Of a stretch of DNA of 64,000 bases, positions 46,527-55,863 are shown one piece after another; within the stretch, counting starts at the first letter, position 1; the number at the start of each line of letters is the position of its first letter. A program made the position numbers and the translations under genes. Source of the stretch: Leeuwenhoekiella aestuarii (lineage in GTDB: Bacteria > Bacteroidota > Bacteroidia > Flavobacteriales > Flavobacteriaceae); the NCBI RefSeq assembly GCF_004104055.1, contig NZ_QOVJ01000011.1, forward strand, positions 16,358 to 80,357. Direction: 5' to 3'. The notes under the pieces are model-generated. The model had not been told where the DNA came from. It did no database searches and saw only the letters and a program-made list of their open reading frames with translations.

Positions 46527-47558
46527 ATGAAAACAATTTTTAAATTTTTAATTCTAATTATTATGAGTACAAATGTAAATGCACAAGTAAAAAATTATGC
46601 AACAGATTCAAATTTGGATCAAGGAACAAAAGGATTTTTAAAAGTTTTGAACTCTTCAGGTGGACCTGCGTTAGAAACTTTATCAAAGGAAGACGCTCGT
46701 CAAGTATTAATTGGCGCACAAGCCTCAGTAGTGGTTGATTTATCAGGAATTGAAGAATCGGAAAAGACAATTAACGCCGATGGGTATGAAATCAAACTTA
46801 ACATTGTAAGACCAGAAGGCGTAAAAGAAGCGTTACCTGTTTTTATGTTCATTCATGGTGGTGGATGGATTTTAGGAGACTACCCAACTCATCAGCGATT
46901 GGTTAGAGATTTAGTAGTACGTTCTGGAGCTGTAGCTGTTTTTGTTAATTATACACCATCACCAGAGGCGCAATATCCAAGCGCTATTAATGAAATTTAC
47001 GCAGCTACCAAATGGGTTTATCAAAATAGTTCTGAAATTAATGTAGATGGAAACAGACTGGCGATTGTTGGAAACAGCGTTGGCGGAAATATGAGTGCTG
47101 TTACAGCGCTTAGAGCTAAAGACGATGCTGATTTAGATATCAAAGCGCAAATTCTACTTTGGCCGGTAACTGACGCTACTTTTTCCCAAGAATCATACAA
47201 ATCTTATGCAAAAGATAGATTCCTTACTACCAATATTATGAAATGGATGTGGGATCAATACACTACTGATGCCAAAGAACGTGCTTCAATTTATGCATCA
47301 CCTTTGCAAGCAAGCATTGACCAGCTTAAAGGATTAGCTCCAGCTGTAATAGTAGTAGCTGAAAATGATATACTAAGAGATGAAGCAGAAGCATATGGAA
47401 GAAAGCTCGACCAAGCTGGTGTTGAAGTTAGTACGGTTCGCTTTAATGGAACCATTCACGATTTTGGATTACTTAATGTTCTCGCATATTTGCCATCAAC
47501 TCAAAATATGCTTGATTTTGCGGGGAATCAAATCAAAAAATATTTAAATCAGGAATAG
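46527..47558 (+). CDS. exported esterase/lipase of the HSL family
   Basis: A 343-residue alpha/beta hydrolase of the hormone-sensitive-lipase family. The signal peptide is residues 1-19 (ending VNAQ). The oxyanion motif HGGGW is at 110-114, the nucleophile in GNSVGG is Ser184, with Asp281 (ENDILRDEA) and His311 (GTIHDFG). Acts in the periplasm on short-chain esters or related substrates. Divergent from the LysR gene; expression likely responds to the signal that regulator senses. Confidence 0.9.
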   Translation: MKTIFKFLILIIMSTNVNAQVKNYATDSNLDQGTKGFLKVLNSSGGPALETLSKEDARQVLIGAQASVVVDLSGIEESEKTINADGYEIKLNIVRPEGVKEALPVFMFIHGGGWILGDYPTHQRLVRDLVVRSGAVAVFVNYTPSPEAQYPSAINEIYAATKWVYQNSSEINVDGNRLAIVGNSVGGNMSAVTALRAKDDADLDIKAQILLWPVTDATFSQESYKSYAKDRFLTTNIMKWMWDQYTTDAKERASIYASPLQASIDQLKGLAPAVIVVAENDILRDEAEAYGRKLDQAGVEVSTVRFNGTIHDFGLLNVLAYLPSTQNMLDFAGNQIKKYLNQE

Positions 47559-47865
47559 AAAATGGTTCCAAACCAGTAATAAATCTTTTTATAGAAGCTC
47601 AGCATTGTTTGTCATTGTTGAGCTTAATTGCGAACAATAAGTTTGTATATGTTTTGTTAGGTGTTTCAAGCACCTAATTTTGTAAATAATCACCTACTTG
47701 CGAAAGTCCAGGGCTAAAATGATTAAAATCAAAAACTGGGAAATACCCACAATGACTGAATCGGAATTCGTGAAGCTATTTCCTGAAGAACATTGTTAAA
47801 AAGTCTAATCCAGCATATATAGACTAAGTAGATTTAATTCAAAACTCACTTAACTTCTCCTCCTA
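47559..47865. other. gene-free interval
   Basis: About 300 bases after the esterase gene, with no supported feature. Confidence 0.4.
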
Positions 47866-48215
47866 CCCAAAGCCTCAAAACCCCCTGGTTTCGATCAGGT
47901 AATTACAAGAGTTTTGCAATTGGGTGATGCCTTGCTGTTTCCACGTATCAAAACCACGATTCCCTCAAAGCGCTACCTGAATTTCCTTTTTAAAGCGTTG
48001 TTGTTGATGCTTGTGCAGCATTTCCCAATATTCCAGTACGATCACGCTGTTGGGCTATAAGCTATGGAGCTGGGATTTTATCGCTTTTAGCAGCGTTTAC
48101 ATAACTGGCTGCTGGGAAAAGATTTAGAGGTCGTTATTTTTCCAAACTGAGAAGGGAATTACCTGATCTATAGCATAGCTGGTAATCCTTTTCCCGGTCC
48201 ATACAATGGACCACT
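47866..48215 (-). pseudogene. HNH endonuclease remnant, copy 2
   Basis: The minus strand carries another decayed copy of the HNH gene: GCCTCAAAACCCC...GGTTTCGATCAGGTAA and TTTTTAAAGCGTTGTTGTTG correspond to ETRG...NYLI and the KKEI-NNNN region of copy 4. Frameshifts are frequent. No R1 repeat was found next to this copy. Confidence 0.6.
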
Positions 48216-48666
48216 CAAAAACGGGTAAATATCGGAGCAGGAATGCTCAGCTTGTATTTTAGACTAAAAACAGCCCTAAAAGAAGTGTTTAAAGCATTGC
48301 TAACCTGTGTAAACATCCCAAGTTTATGAAGGGTATAAAACTGGAAAACCGCTTAAAATAATCGCAAAAAAAAGACTGCCTTTTTAGACAGTCTCTTTTC
48401 AAGTTATTTAAGTCCTCACCTTTCTAGGTACTGTTAGTATCTTTTTGATACCTTATTAATTGATTTGCCTCACGCAACAATTTTGGTTCCTTTTCCGTTT
48501 TTCAAGGTTAGCCGTTAACTTTTTCAAGATGGTTTGTCATTCTGCCAATTGGGCTTTCACTTTAGCTTAGAACTCCTCATCAATTATAAAATAAACTGAG
48601 ACCATTTGGTCTGCTTAAATAATGAATCATTATCATCAAATGGGTAACGGTATTAAAGTAAGTGAG
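48216..48666 (-). other. decayed reading frame
   Basis: Around 48400-48600 the minus strand reads FIIDEEF-AKVKAQLAE-QTI, then LKKLTANLEK...EPKLLREANQ, broken by stops and a shift, possibly a small DNA-binding protein. An AGACTG/CAGTCT hairpin with a T-run at 48373-48399 may be its terminator. No intact gene. Confidence 0.4.
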
Positions 48667-49755
48667 TTACTCTAAAGACAAAGTAAGAAACGTATTAAAT
48701 TCCAACCCTGTAGAAGTTATGGCCTTGATTGTTATTCTATAGTCCCCTGCTGCCAAGGTGTTATTTTCCTTGGTGGTAACTTCGCCAGTTTCTTTGATTA
48801 TATTGAAAATTCCGTCAAGATCCTCATAAGGTTGCTCATCTTTTTCAATCTTTACAATCTCATAACTTCCTGAATATTCTGATGGATAAAGTACTGGAGC
48901 ACTAGTTTTAGAGCCACCTGCTTTTGAAAGGTGTAACAAATTAATCAAAATACTCATATCACCTTCAGGCAGGTAAAATCCGTAAAAGAATTTTATTTCC
49001 GGAATGAATATTACTTGAAACTGTATATTACAAACTGGAAACCCATTTTTTAGCAAACTAGGGGTTAGGTTATACTTTAACTCTTCTTGCTGTGAAGGGT
49101 TCCCTTCAACTCCTGAAAAAACAATCTGATTATCGCTCAAGGTAATGCTTTCTGTATAGTCTTTTATTTCAGGCAAAGACCAAGTGAGATTATCAGTATC
49201 AATAGCAGGTGCATTTAAATTAAATTTAGTTTCATCATTGCTGTAAAGAGCATAAGAAAATGAAATACCATCGCTTATCTCAGCTCCTTCCACTTGAATT
49301 GATCCAGGAAGAACTTTTATAGAAATAGTCTTTTCACCTATCGGATTATCATTACTATCCGATGCCAAAATTGTAACCTTATATTCTTCAGGTATTTGCT
49401 GGTCGTTAATAGATGAGACAGCTCCGGTGGGGTATACAAGAGCACTTTTAAAGTTTATACGCGCTTGACCAGCATTAGACACCACCATCGCTTGTTTGAG
49501 TTGATCATGCAGGTTTTTTGAATTGTCGATCTTCACATTAGCTGTTTGACTAAAGTCTAATTCAAATTCTACAGAATTTGCTTGCTCCTTTATTTCTGAT
49601 AAGTCAATTGTTAAGTCGTCACCATAGGTCAATTCATAATTCGACGGCAGGTCAATAGATATAGTTTCAATAGGTGCTTCATCATCTCTACTGCATGAGA
49701 ATTGGAATACGGTCAAGCAAATAAGCGCGAAAATTTTCTTTTGTTTTTTTATCAT
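48667..49755 (-). CDS. lipoprotein of unknown family, divergent to receptor
   Basis: A 362-residue lipoprotein from the ATG at 49755. A TTG three codons upstream is less likely. The lipobox FQFSC gives Cys near residue 22, followed by SRDDEAP. Cadherin- or Ig-like strands can be guessed (EYKVTILASDSNDNPIGEKT), and the N-terminal part is acidic. Divergent from the TonB receptor at 49864, with the operator at 49801 between. Probably an outer-membrane surface component of that uptake system. Not assigned to a known domain. Confidence 0.65.
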   Translation of the reverse strand: MIKKQKKIFALICLTVFQFSCSRDDEAPIETISIDLPSNYELTYGDDLTIDLSEIKEQANSVEFELDFSQTANVKIDNSKNLHDQLKQAMVVSNAGQARINFKSALVYPTGAVSSINDQQIPEEYKVTILASDSNDNPIGEKTISIKVLPGSIQVEGAEISDGISFSYALYSNDETKFNLNAPAIDTDNLTWSLPEIKDYTESITLSDNQIVFSGVEGNPSQQEELKYNLTPSLLKNGFPVCNIQFQVIFIPEIKFFYGFYLPEGDMSILINLLHLSKAGGSKTSAPVLYPSEYSGSYEIVKIEKDEQPYEDLDGIFNIIKETGEVTTKENNTLAAGDYRITIKAITSTGLEFNTFLTLSLE

Positions 49756-49800
49756 GGATTTCAAATTTTCAGCGAAAGTAATCTAATAAAATATATTATC

Positions 49801-49839
49801 GCAACAAAGTTGCAATAAAGTAAAAGTTTGATATTTTTG
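49801..49839. promoter_or_regulatory. Zur/Fur-type operator and promoter of the second receptor
   Basis: GCAACAAAGTTGC (49801-49813) has the same arms, GCAAC and GTTGC, as the operators at 36778 and 36818. Its GTTG supplies the -33 element, and TATTTTTG (49832-49839) is the -7 element with a 19-base spacing. The divergent lipoprotein gene could be controlled from the same site. Confidence 0.65.
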
Positions 49840-49863
49840 CACGCTTTAATCCCAATGCTACAA

Positions 49864-52296
49864 ATGCAAAAGCACTTTCCAGTCATTCTTATTCTATTTA
49901 GTATTCTTCACTTTTTACCAGCTGTGTGCAACGCTCAAGAAAAGATGGAGACCGATAGTCTATCTGTTGTTAAACTCTTTGAAGTTATTGTTAAGGGGAA
50001 CTCAACTAAATTTTCAAAAGAGCAAACTATTTCTATTGATTCAAAGCATCTTACTAGAGAAAAGATAGATCTTTTACAGTCTCAAACATTGGGTGCTACC
50101 CTTAGCCATCTTCCAGGGGTACAAAATTCATATTTCGGTCCTAACTCAGGGACACCTACAATTAGAAGCATGAGCGGAAACCGCGTGAAAATTCTATATA
50201 ATAGATTAGAAATCAATAACCTATCTGGCATAAGTCCTAATATTAATATCAATGTCGATTCGGAAAACCTACTAAGCATTGATGTTTATAAAGGAGAAGC
50301 TGGTGTTTTATTTGGAGGAAAAGCTATAGGAGGAGCTGTTAATTTACAGGATAATACTATTCCTGAAGCACAGTTTAAAAAACAATTGGAAGGCTATGCT
50401 GTTGTTGAAGGAGGTAGCAATAGTGGCTATAGGCAGGCAGTAACTATAAATGGTAACTTAGGCAAACATCTGGCATGGCATATAGGAGGGATGAATCGCT
50501 GGAATGGTGATCTCAATATTCCTGGAAATACAAAGGCTCCCATTGCATATGATGAAAATATTGATGACTTGACCCAGTCACTTGCCCAAGTACATGTAGA
50601 TGCAGAAAATATACGTAATCTAAGTCTTTACCCCTACCTAAGTCAGTACGTTTTAGAAAAACTAGATGATCCTAATTTAGGGTTGACAGAAGATGATCTT
50701 TATACTTTTACAGAATATTCATACATCAATGGGCAAAATATTCGTAATCCAGTAAATGAGTTATTTATTCCTAATCAAGATCCTGATACGCCGCTCTATG
50801 AAAAGGTTGTATATGGAATTTCAGATTATGCTCCAGTTACTAAGGGGATAATGCCTAATAGTCATTCTAAGTCTAAATCATTGAATATAGGTACTAATTA
50901 TAGTCTTGATAATCTTAGAGTTGGTATAGGTTATCGATATATTGAAGGATTTTATGGTATACCGGGTTTTGCTTTAACAGATCGACCAACCCACAGTCAT
51001 GATCACGGTCATAATCATGACCACGAAGCGGTTTCTAGTTCTGAATATGCTCCCATAAATACAGCCTCAGTCTCAAGTACAGTTTTGTTTGAATCTGAAT
51101 TCCAACCCAAAGAATCTTACTTTGCTTCATTCCGCCTAAATTATACTTTTCAATATTCCGATGATCGTGAATTAATTGGGGAATCTTTAGGCAATCAATT
51201 TGATAGCAACCGCCAGGCTTTCCGAATTGAAGCTCAACAAGAACCTTGGAAATTTGGAAGCGGAATGAGCGGAATTGATTATTCTTTTCTCAAGATGAAC
51301 GGTAAAGGTACTCAACGTTATTTACCTAATAATCAAAGTGGGGAATTTGGTGTTTTTACATTGCAAAAATTAAAATTTACATCCTTATTAATGAATTTGG
51401 GTTATCGCCATGATTGGATTTCAAGAAAAGTATTTCCAGATTCAACATATAAGCCTGGCAGAGGTCTGGCTGGAGGAGCTTTATCAGATCGCTATTTTGA
51501 TTTAAATCATTTTACAGCAGACATTCGCTGGGATTTCTTTAAGATTGCTTTCTTAAAAGCTAGTTTTAATCACGGGGAACGAGCTCCTAATGTTAATGAG
51601 CTCTATGCAGGGAATGACCATTTTGCTATTATGATCGAAGAAAATGGCGACGATCAATTGAATAAAGAAATTGCTAATACGTATGAATATGGCTTAGGTT
51701 TAAACTATAAAGGGCTCAACTGGAGTATTACCAATTATCACACTACTTTTAATAACTACCTTTACCTAGCCCATACCGGAATTGCCCGTTCGGGAGGCTT
51801 CTTAGTTAAGGAATGGAGAGGTTCTGACACCGAAATATCGGGTTGGGAAACAACATTAAACTATCAGCAGAGCTTAGGAAATACAACTAGTCTTGAACTA
51901 TCAACTTTCTTTGATTTGGTCAAAAGTAAGAATGTTTCTGACGATCCATTGAGAAAATGGGCCGAAGGTGATTATATGCCTAACTTACCAACGAGCAGAT
52001 ATAGCATTTCCTCAACTTTTATATACCATAAAATACTATTTCATACTTTGTTTGAACGCTATCTTAAACAAAAATATTTAGGTAAGAACATCAATCCAGA
52101 ACCTGCAATGCCTGCTTATTCTTTACTTTCAGCACGAATTAGCTATCAATTAGAATTTTTTCTGCAAGAAATCGACGTCTATGTTTCTGGAGATAATATA
52201 CTCAATATTGAGGCTCGCCCCCAAAATTCATACCTGAAATATCTCGCTCCTCTTCCAGGAAGAAATATCACATTGGGTGTGAAATTAACCTTATAA
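49864..52296 (+). CDS. TonB-dependent receptor with a His-rich loop
   Basis: About 810 residues. Of the possible starts, the ATG at 49864 places a clean signal peptide (ending CNAQ) at the N-terminus. The plug is residues 50-170 (LTREKIDLLQSQTLGATLSH, IRSMSGNRVKILYN, VYKGEAGVLFGGKAIGGAVN). There is no carboxypeptidase-like domain. The extracellular loop near residue 380 reads HSHDHGHNHDHEA, seven His in 13, a strong metal-capture feature like that of ZnuD. It shares the operator type with the receptor at 37390, so the two belong to one metal regulon by inference. Confidence 0.85.
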   Translation: MQKHFPVILILFSILHFLPAVCNAQEKMETDSLSVVKLFEVIVKGNSTKFSKEQTISIDSKHLTREKIDLLQSQTLGATLSHLPGVQNSYFGPNSGTPTIRSMSGNRVKILYNRLEINNLSGISPNININVDSENLLSIDVYKGEAGVLFGGKAIGGAVNLQDNTIPEAQFKKQLEGYAVVEGGSNSGYRQAVTINGNLGKHLAWHIGGMNRWNGDLNIPGNTKAPIAYDENIDDLTQSLAQVHVDAENIRNLSLYPYLSQYVLEKLDDPNLGLTEDDLYTFTEYSYINGQNIRNPVNELFIPNQDPDTPLYEKVVYGISDYAPVTKGIMPNSHSKSKSLNIGTNYSLDNLRVGIGYRYIEGFYGIPGFALTDRPTHSHDHGHNHDHEAVSSSEYAPINTASVSSTVLFESEFQPKESYFASFRLNYTFQYSDDRELIGESLGNQFDSNRQAFRIEAQQEPWKFGSGMSGIDYSFLKMNGKGTQRYLPNNQSGEFGVFTLQKLKFTSLLMNLGYRHDWISRKVFPDSTYKPGRGLAGGALSDRYFDLNHFTADIRWDFFKIAFLKASFNHGERAPNVNELYAGNDHFAIMIEENGDDQLNKEIANTYEYGLGLNYKGLNWSITNYHTTFNNYLYLAHTGIARSGGFLVKEWRGSDTEISGWETTLNYQQSLGNTTSLELSTFFDLVKSKNVSDDPLRKWAEGDYMPNLPTSRYSISSTFIYHKILFHTLFERYLKQKYLGKNINPEPAMPAYSLLSARISYQLEFFLQEIDVYVSGDNILNIEARPQNSYLKYLAPLPGRNITLGVKLTL

Positions 52297-52310
52297 TTGA
52301 ATTATGGGCT

Positions 52311-52337
52311 TGTGCAACGATTATCGCTGTTGTAAAC
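52311..52337 (-). repeat. short attC-like site (E type), copy 1
   Basis: On the minus strand the site reads GTTTACAACAGCGATAATCG, then TTGCACAAGCCC. The inverse core GTTTACAAC pairs with the 5' core of the same cassette at 52960-52968. The inner hairpin is CAGCGATAATCGTTG. The bases downstream (GTTGCACAAGCCCATAATT) recur after the sites at 55864 and 63908. Confidence 0.7.
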
Positions 52338-52338
52338 T

Positions 52339-52944
52339 TTATGCTATTTGTTCAATTCTTGCTTCTTTACATAATGGATAAAATTTTACAAATTCCTTAA
52401 TCAATTCTTTCATTTCAGTAAAAGAGTCTGAGTAATAATAATGTGCCGTTTCAGTTCCGCCTTCCCAATATTTTATGATTTCTGAATTGTCTTTGGTCAA
52501 TTTTTTTATTTCTGAAATTACAAAGTTAATATCAGAGTTTTTATAAAATTCAGTGTCCAAATTCTGTCGATCAATGTAAATTCCTAATCCTTCTTTTTGT
52601 CCGAATTCAATTTTCTGGTCAGTCTTTTCTATTGTCAATTTTGAGCCTTTAGGTGCTCCGAGTTCCTCAAGTTTTTTAATTATCAACTGAATATCGTTTT
52701 CATCAATTTCGGATGAATTTAATTTGATTTCTAAATCGCAATATTCAAGTTCTCCCTATTTCAATTGCATTGTTCCTCCACCTGTCACTTCTCCGATTCC
52801 GTTTGCTTTAAGAAATTCCTCTAAAGGGTCTTCATCGATTTCTCCTCTGTCGAGAGGCATAATTTTGTCATTTAGGGTAGCCAAAATAAAATTTCGGACA
52901 TTATCCTTTTTTCGTTTTCCAAATAGCTTTTTGATGAAGTTCAT
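52339..52944 (-). pseudogene. cassette gene of unknown family with an in-frame stop
   Basis: One frame runs from the ATG at 52944 (MNFIKKLFGKRKKDNVRNF) to the stop at 52339, broken once by TAG at 52756-52758 after GGGTMQLK. The downstream part continues in phase (GELEYCDLEIKLNSSEIDEN, then EELGAPKGSKLTIEK). Without the stop it would be 201 residues. The sequence type (acidic, DENDIQLIIKKLEEL) is typical of small soluble Bacteroidota proteins, often immunity-like, but no family is recognised. It fills a cassette delimited by matching cores at 52329-52337 and 52960-52968. Confidence 0.7.
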
Positions 52945-52959
52945 ATGTTTGTTTAGCTT

Positions 52960-53012
52960 GTTTACAACACCTTAATATCTCCTCAAAATTTACAGGACAC
53001 CAACACTTTTTG
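52960..53012. repeat. R1 repeat, copy d, with cassette core
   Basis: The plus strand reads GTTTACAACACCTTAATATC, then TCCTCAAAATTTACAGGACA, CCAACACTTTTTG. It is shortened relative to the other copies in its middle part. The outer GTTTACAAC is the exact inverse complement of GTTGTAAAC at 52329-52337. From 53013 the sequence is nearly identical to that beyond copy e. Confidence 0.75.
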
Positions 53013-53130
53013 ATTATACCATCGGTAGGACTTAAGGCTGTAATGTAAGATACTGTACATGCAAACTGACTCACCTCGCTAAGGACTTGGTCTCTACCCT
53101 ATTTCTATTTTAGACCCATTTACCTCACAT

Positions 53131-53475
53131 CCCAAGCCTCAAAACCCCGGGTTTCGATCAGGTAGTTACAAGAGTTTTTCAATTGGCTGATGCCCTCTTG
53201 TTTCCACGTATCAAAAGCGTGATTCCCCAACAGCGCTACCTGAATTTCCTTTTTAAAGCGTTGTTGTTGATGCTTGTGCAGTAGCTCCCAATATTCCAGT
53301 ATTCGATTACGTGGTCGCTCAATAAGCTCTGGAGCTGGGATCTTATCGCTTTTAGCAGCATTTACAATCCGAGCTGCAGGTAACAGGTTCCAGAGGTCGT
53401 TGTTTTTCCAGATAGAAAAAGGAATGACGTGGTCTAGTGCGTAACGCCCAATCCGTTTCCCGGTCTATATGCAAT
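53131..53475 (-). pseudogene. HNH endonuclease remnant, copy 3
   Basis: Minus-strand copy of the HNH gene. The region GKRIGRYALDHVIPFSIWKN, NDLWNLLPA is readable near 53390-53465, including the DHVIPFS metal-finger core. Downstream the frame is broken by several changes; it resumes as KKEIQVALLGNHAFDTW and ends near ETRGFEAW at 53131. Together with its 3' flank it is almost identical to copy 4, forming a direct repeat of about 500 bases on both sides of the serine-hydrolase cassette. Confidence 0.75.
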
Positions 53476-53624
53476 GTATCACCCATAAACAGAATCTTCG
53501 ACAGCCTCTAATAAACGATACCTATACTCGGCATAAATAAATTTCACAAGAGCATCCAATAGATCCAATACCTAGCTCAAAACAGACTAATCTCAGAGGG
53601 CTCACCGACAAAGTTCCGATTATT
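53476..53624. other. gene-free interval left of cassette
   Basis: No gene seen. It should be the start of a former cassette next to the site at 53625. Confidence 0.35.
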
Positions 53625-53720
53625 ATTGGGGCGGTTCAGACAATACGGCGTTCATGCCAGGCTCCCGTTCTTCAAAGGAACAGGCTGTACCGGCCGCACG
53701 AACGCTAGTTATTGTGCTTA
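53625..53720 (-). repeat. attC-like hairpin of the serine-hydrolase cassette
   Basis: On the minus strand TAAGCACAATAACTAGCGTT, CGTGCGGCC pairs with GGCATGAACGCCGTATTGTC at the far side of a loop containing an extra GTTCCTTTGAAGAAC hairpin. The stem GCGTTCGTGC/GCATGAACGC is clear. The inverse core TAAGCACAA matches TTGTGCTTA at the 5' end of the cassette (54998-55006, plus-strand complement). Confidence 0.65.
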
Positions 53721-54920
53721 GTATTTTTTCTTGTCATAAGGTATGAAATTCTCCCAATACCAGGGCATCCATTTATCTCCCATTGAAATTTCTACTAATT
53801 CCTTAAAAACGCTTTCTCCGTTAGAACTGTTGGACATTATCACAATCCCAAGGTTCTGTGATGGATAAAATACTGTATAATGTTCCCACCCTTGAATATG
53901 TCCCTCTTTAAAGATTGCTTTCCCGTAAGGTGTTTTATAGGTTCCAAAACCTAAAGCGTAGCTTAATTGGATATCGTTATTTTCGCTTGTTTTTATCAAT
54001 CTGTTTTTACCAAATTGTTGCTTACTTTCAATAAGGATTTGTGGTTTGAAAAATTCATTATAAGCATTTTTGCTTAGGCCTTTTTGGGCTAACATAGTTT
54101 GGATAAATTTTGCATAATCTTCAGGCGTTGTATCCATACTGCCTGCAGCATATTCTACATTTCTTTTTCTACGTTTTAGTGTTTTTCTTTTCTTATAATG
54201 ACCGACGGCATAATTTGAATCAAATTTTTCTTGCCAAAGAAAACTTGTCATATTCATTTCCAACGGTTGGAAAACATATTCTAGTGCGAGTTCTTCCAGC
54301 CCTTTTTCCGTTATATGTTCAACAACGAACTGCAGCAACTGAATGCCCTCTCCTGAATAATTGTAAAAAGTTCCAGGTTCAAATTCTATTTCTAACGGTC
54401 TTTTCATATCAATACCGGACTTTCCAATATATCTCCAATTCGGAAATCCAGTTGTATGGGACAAACACATTCTTGCAGTTATCTTCTTATATCTTTTGTC
54501 GGTTTTTAAATCTTTATAGTTTTCATAATCGCGTTGGAATTCATAGGAATATATTGGATTTTCAAGATACTCTATCAAAGGTTTGTCTAAGTCAATCTTT
54601 CCTTCATCAACTAATTTCATTACAATAAATGCAAACAGAGGTTTACAAAGAGAAGCCGCATAAAAGTTATGTGAGGTTTTAAGAGGTTGTTTCTCTTTCA
54701 GATTTCTTGAGCCATATGCCTTTTGAAATAAAATGCTATCCTTAGTAACTATAGATACCGTAAGTCCGTGAACATTTCCTGATTTTTTTAAGCGTTTAAT
54801 TTCATTATCTAAAGCCGTAGTAGATACTATAGAATTGTCTATTCTTTTAAAAGATTGAGAGTATATCTTTAGATTTATAACTATAAAGAATAGTGAAATT
54901 AAATATTGCGTTTTGCCCAT
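53718..54920 (-). CDS. exported serine hydrolase, beta-lactamase/DD-peptidase fold
   Basis: A 400-residue protein with an N-terminal signal peptide (ending SQS near residue 22). SxxK nucleophile Ser90-Leu-Cys-Lys93 (YAASLCKPLF), a second motif YSGEG (usual YxN), and a third GHIQGW (usual HxG). Length and spacing fit the class C beta-lactamase-related serine hydrolases that process peptides or esters in the periplasm, not a clinical beta-lactamase. It lies in a cassette with cores at 53712 and 54998, and is flanked by the HNH/R1 direct repeats. Confidence 0.85.
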   Translation of the reverse strand: MGKTQYLISLFFIVINLKIYSQSFKRIDNSIVSTTALDNEIKRLKKSGNVHGLTVSIVTKDSILFQKAYGSRNLKEKQPLKTSHNFYAASLCKPLFAFIVMKLVDEGKIDLDKPLIEYLENPIYSYEFQRDYENYKDLKTDKRYKKITARMCLSHTTGFPNWRYIGKSGIDMKRPLEIEFEPGTFYNYSGEGIQLLQFVVEHITEKGLEELALEYVFQPLEMNMTSFLWQEKFDSNYAVGHYKKRKTLKRRKRNVEYAAGSMDTTPEDYAKFIQTMLAQKGLSKNAYNEFFKPQILIESKQQFGKNRLIKTSENNDIQLSYALGFGTYKTPYGKAIFKEGHIQGWEHYTVFYPSQNLGIVIMSNSSNGESVFKELVEISMGDKWMPWYWENFIPYDKKKY

Positions 54921-54997
54921 TTTAAAGATGATTAGAGATTCCTTTATTTAATAGACGTATAATTTTGTAATATAGTTGCCTGAGTTTTTTTCATTAT

Positions 54998-55070
54998 TAA
55001 GCACAACTCGTTATAGCAATATTAAATATATACCTATCCTCTCAAAATTTACAGGACACCAACACTTTTT
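54998..55070. repeat. R1 repeat, copy e, with cassette core
   Basis: The plus strand reads TAAGCACAACTCGTTATAGC, then CAATATTAAATATATACCTA, TCCTCTCAAAATTTACAGGA. On the minus strand the site ends in the core AG^TTGTGC followed by the cassette. From about 55040 it continues into the 3' flank of HNH copy 4. Confidence 0.78.
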
Positions 55071-55178
55071 GATTATACTATCGGTAGGACTTAAGGCTGT
55101 AATGTAAGATACTGTACATTCAAACTGACTCACCTCGCGAAGGACTTGGTCTCTACCCTATTTCTATTTTAGACCCAT

Positions 55179-55520
55179 TTACCTCACATCCCACGCCTCA
55201 AAACCCCGGGTTTCGATCAGGTAGTTACAAGAGTTTTGCAATTGAGTTACGCCCTCTCCTTTCCACGTATCAAAAGCGTGATTTCCTAACAGCGCTACCT
55301 TAATTTCCTTTTTAAAGCGTTGTTGTTGATGCTTGTGCAGTATTTCCCAATATTCCAGAATAGCGCCTCGCTGGCGCTCTATAAGCTTAGGAGCAGGGAT
55401 TTTGTCGCGTTTCTTTGCATTGATGCGAGCTGCTGCCGGTAGCAAGTTCCAAAGGTCGTTGTTTTTCCAAATGGAAAAAGGAATGACGTGATCTATAACA
55501 TAGCTAGGGATGCGTTTCTT
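55179..55520 (-). pseudogene. HNH endonuclease C-terminal part, copy 4 (best preserved)
   Basis: From about 55520 the minus strand reads KKRIPSYVIDHVIPFSIWKN, NDLWNLLPAAARINAKKRDK, then IPAPKLIERQRGAILEYWEI, KEIKVALLGNHAFDTW and stops after AWDVR at 55179. DHVIPFS and NLLPA are the HNH finger and the following helix. The N-terminal part is not found in the upstream 340 bases, so it is truncated. A similar sequence exists in three more copies at 28478, 47866 and 53131. Confidence 0.75.
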
Positions 55521-55863
55521 GACCTACTGGCCTATATCCTAATCGTTTTGCAAAATTTCTAATGGTGTTCAATACCTTTAAGGTTATAATTGATCATCCT
55601 GCACTTTTGTTAAAATTAAGTAGGTAGGTATGCTTAGATCTTAGCTTAGTACACAAATTAAGAATCGGTGAAGTACGGGTCAACCTTTCACTAGTGGGTC
55701 TGAATTACTTATATAGGATAGCTTTTAGGATGGTGGGTTTCTTAAGTACAAATAAAATCTTTCCCTTTTATAGTTTAGTTATTTATACATCGGGTAAGTT
55801 TACCACGCCACCAGTCACAGACTGGCGGGAGCGGAGGGAGATTTTCTAAGAATTAGTGGCTTT
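55521..55863. other. gene-free interval left of the CBASS cassette
   Basis: No gene. A hairpin CCACCAGTC-ACAG-ACTGGCGG lies at 55808-55829. The end, AATTAGTGGCTTTTGCAACG, overlaps the E-type site and its conserved flank. Confidence 0.4.

Noticed and set aside
54110..54628. A 172-residue plus-strand frame
   Set aside because: Antisense to the serine hydrolase with its intact SxxK motif; the frame is Phe/Leu/Cys-rich as expected of antisense AT-rich DNA.
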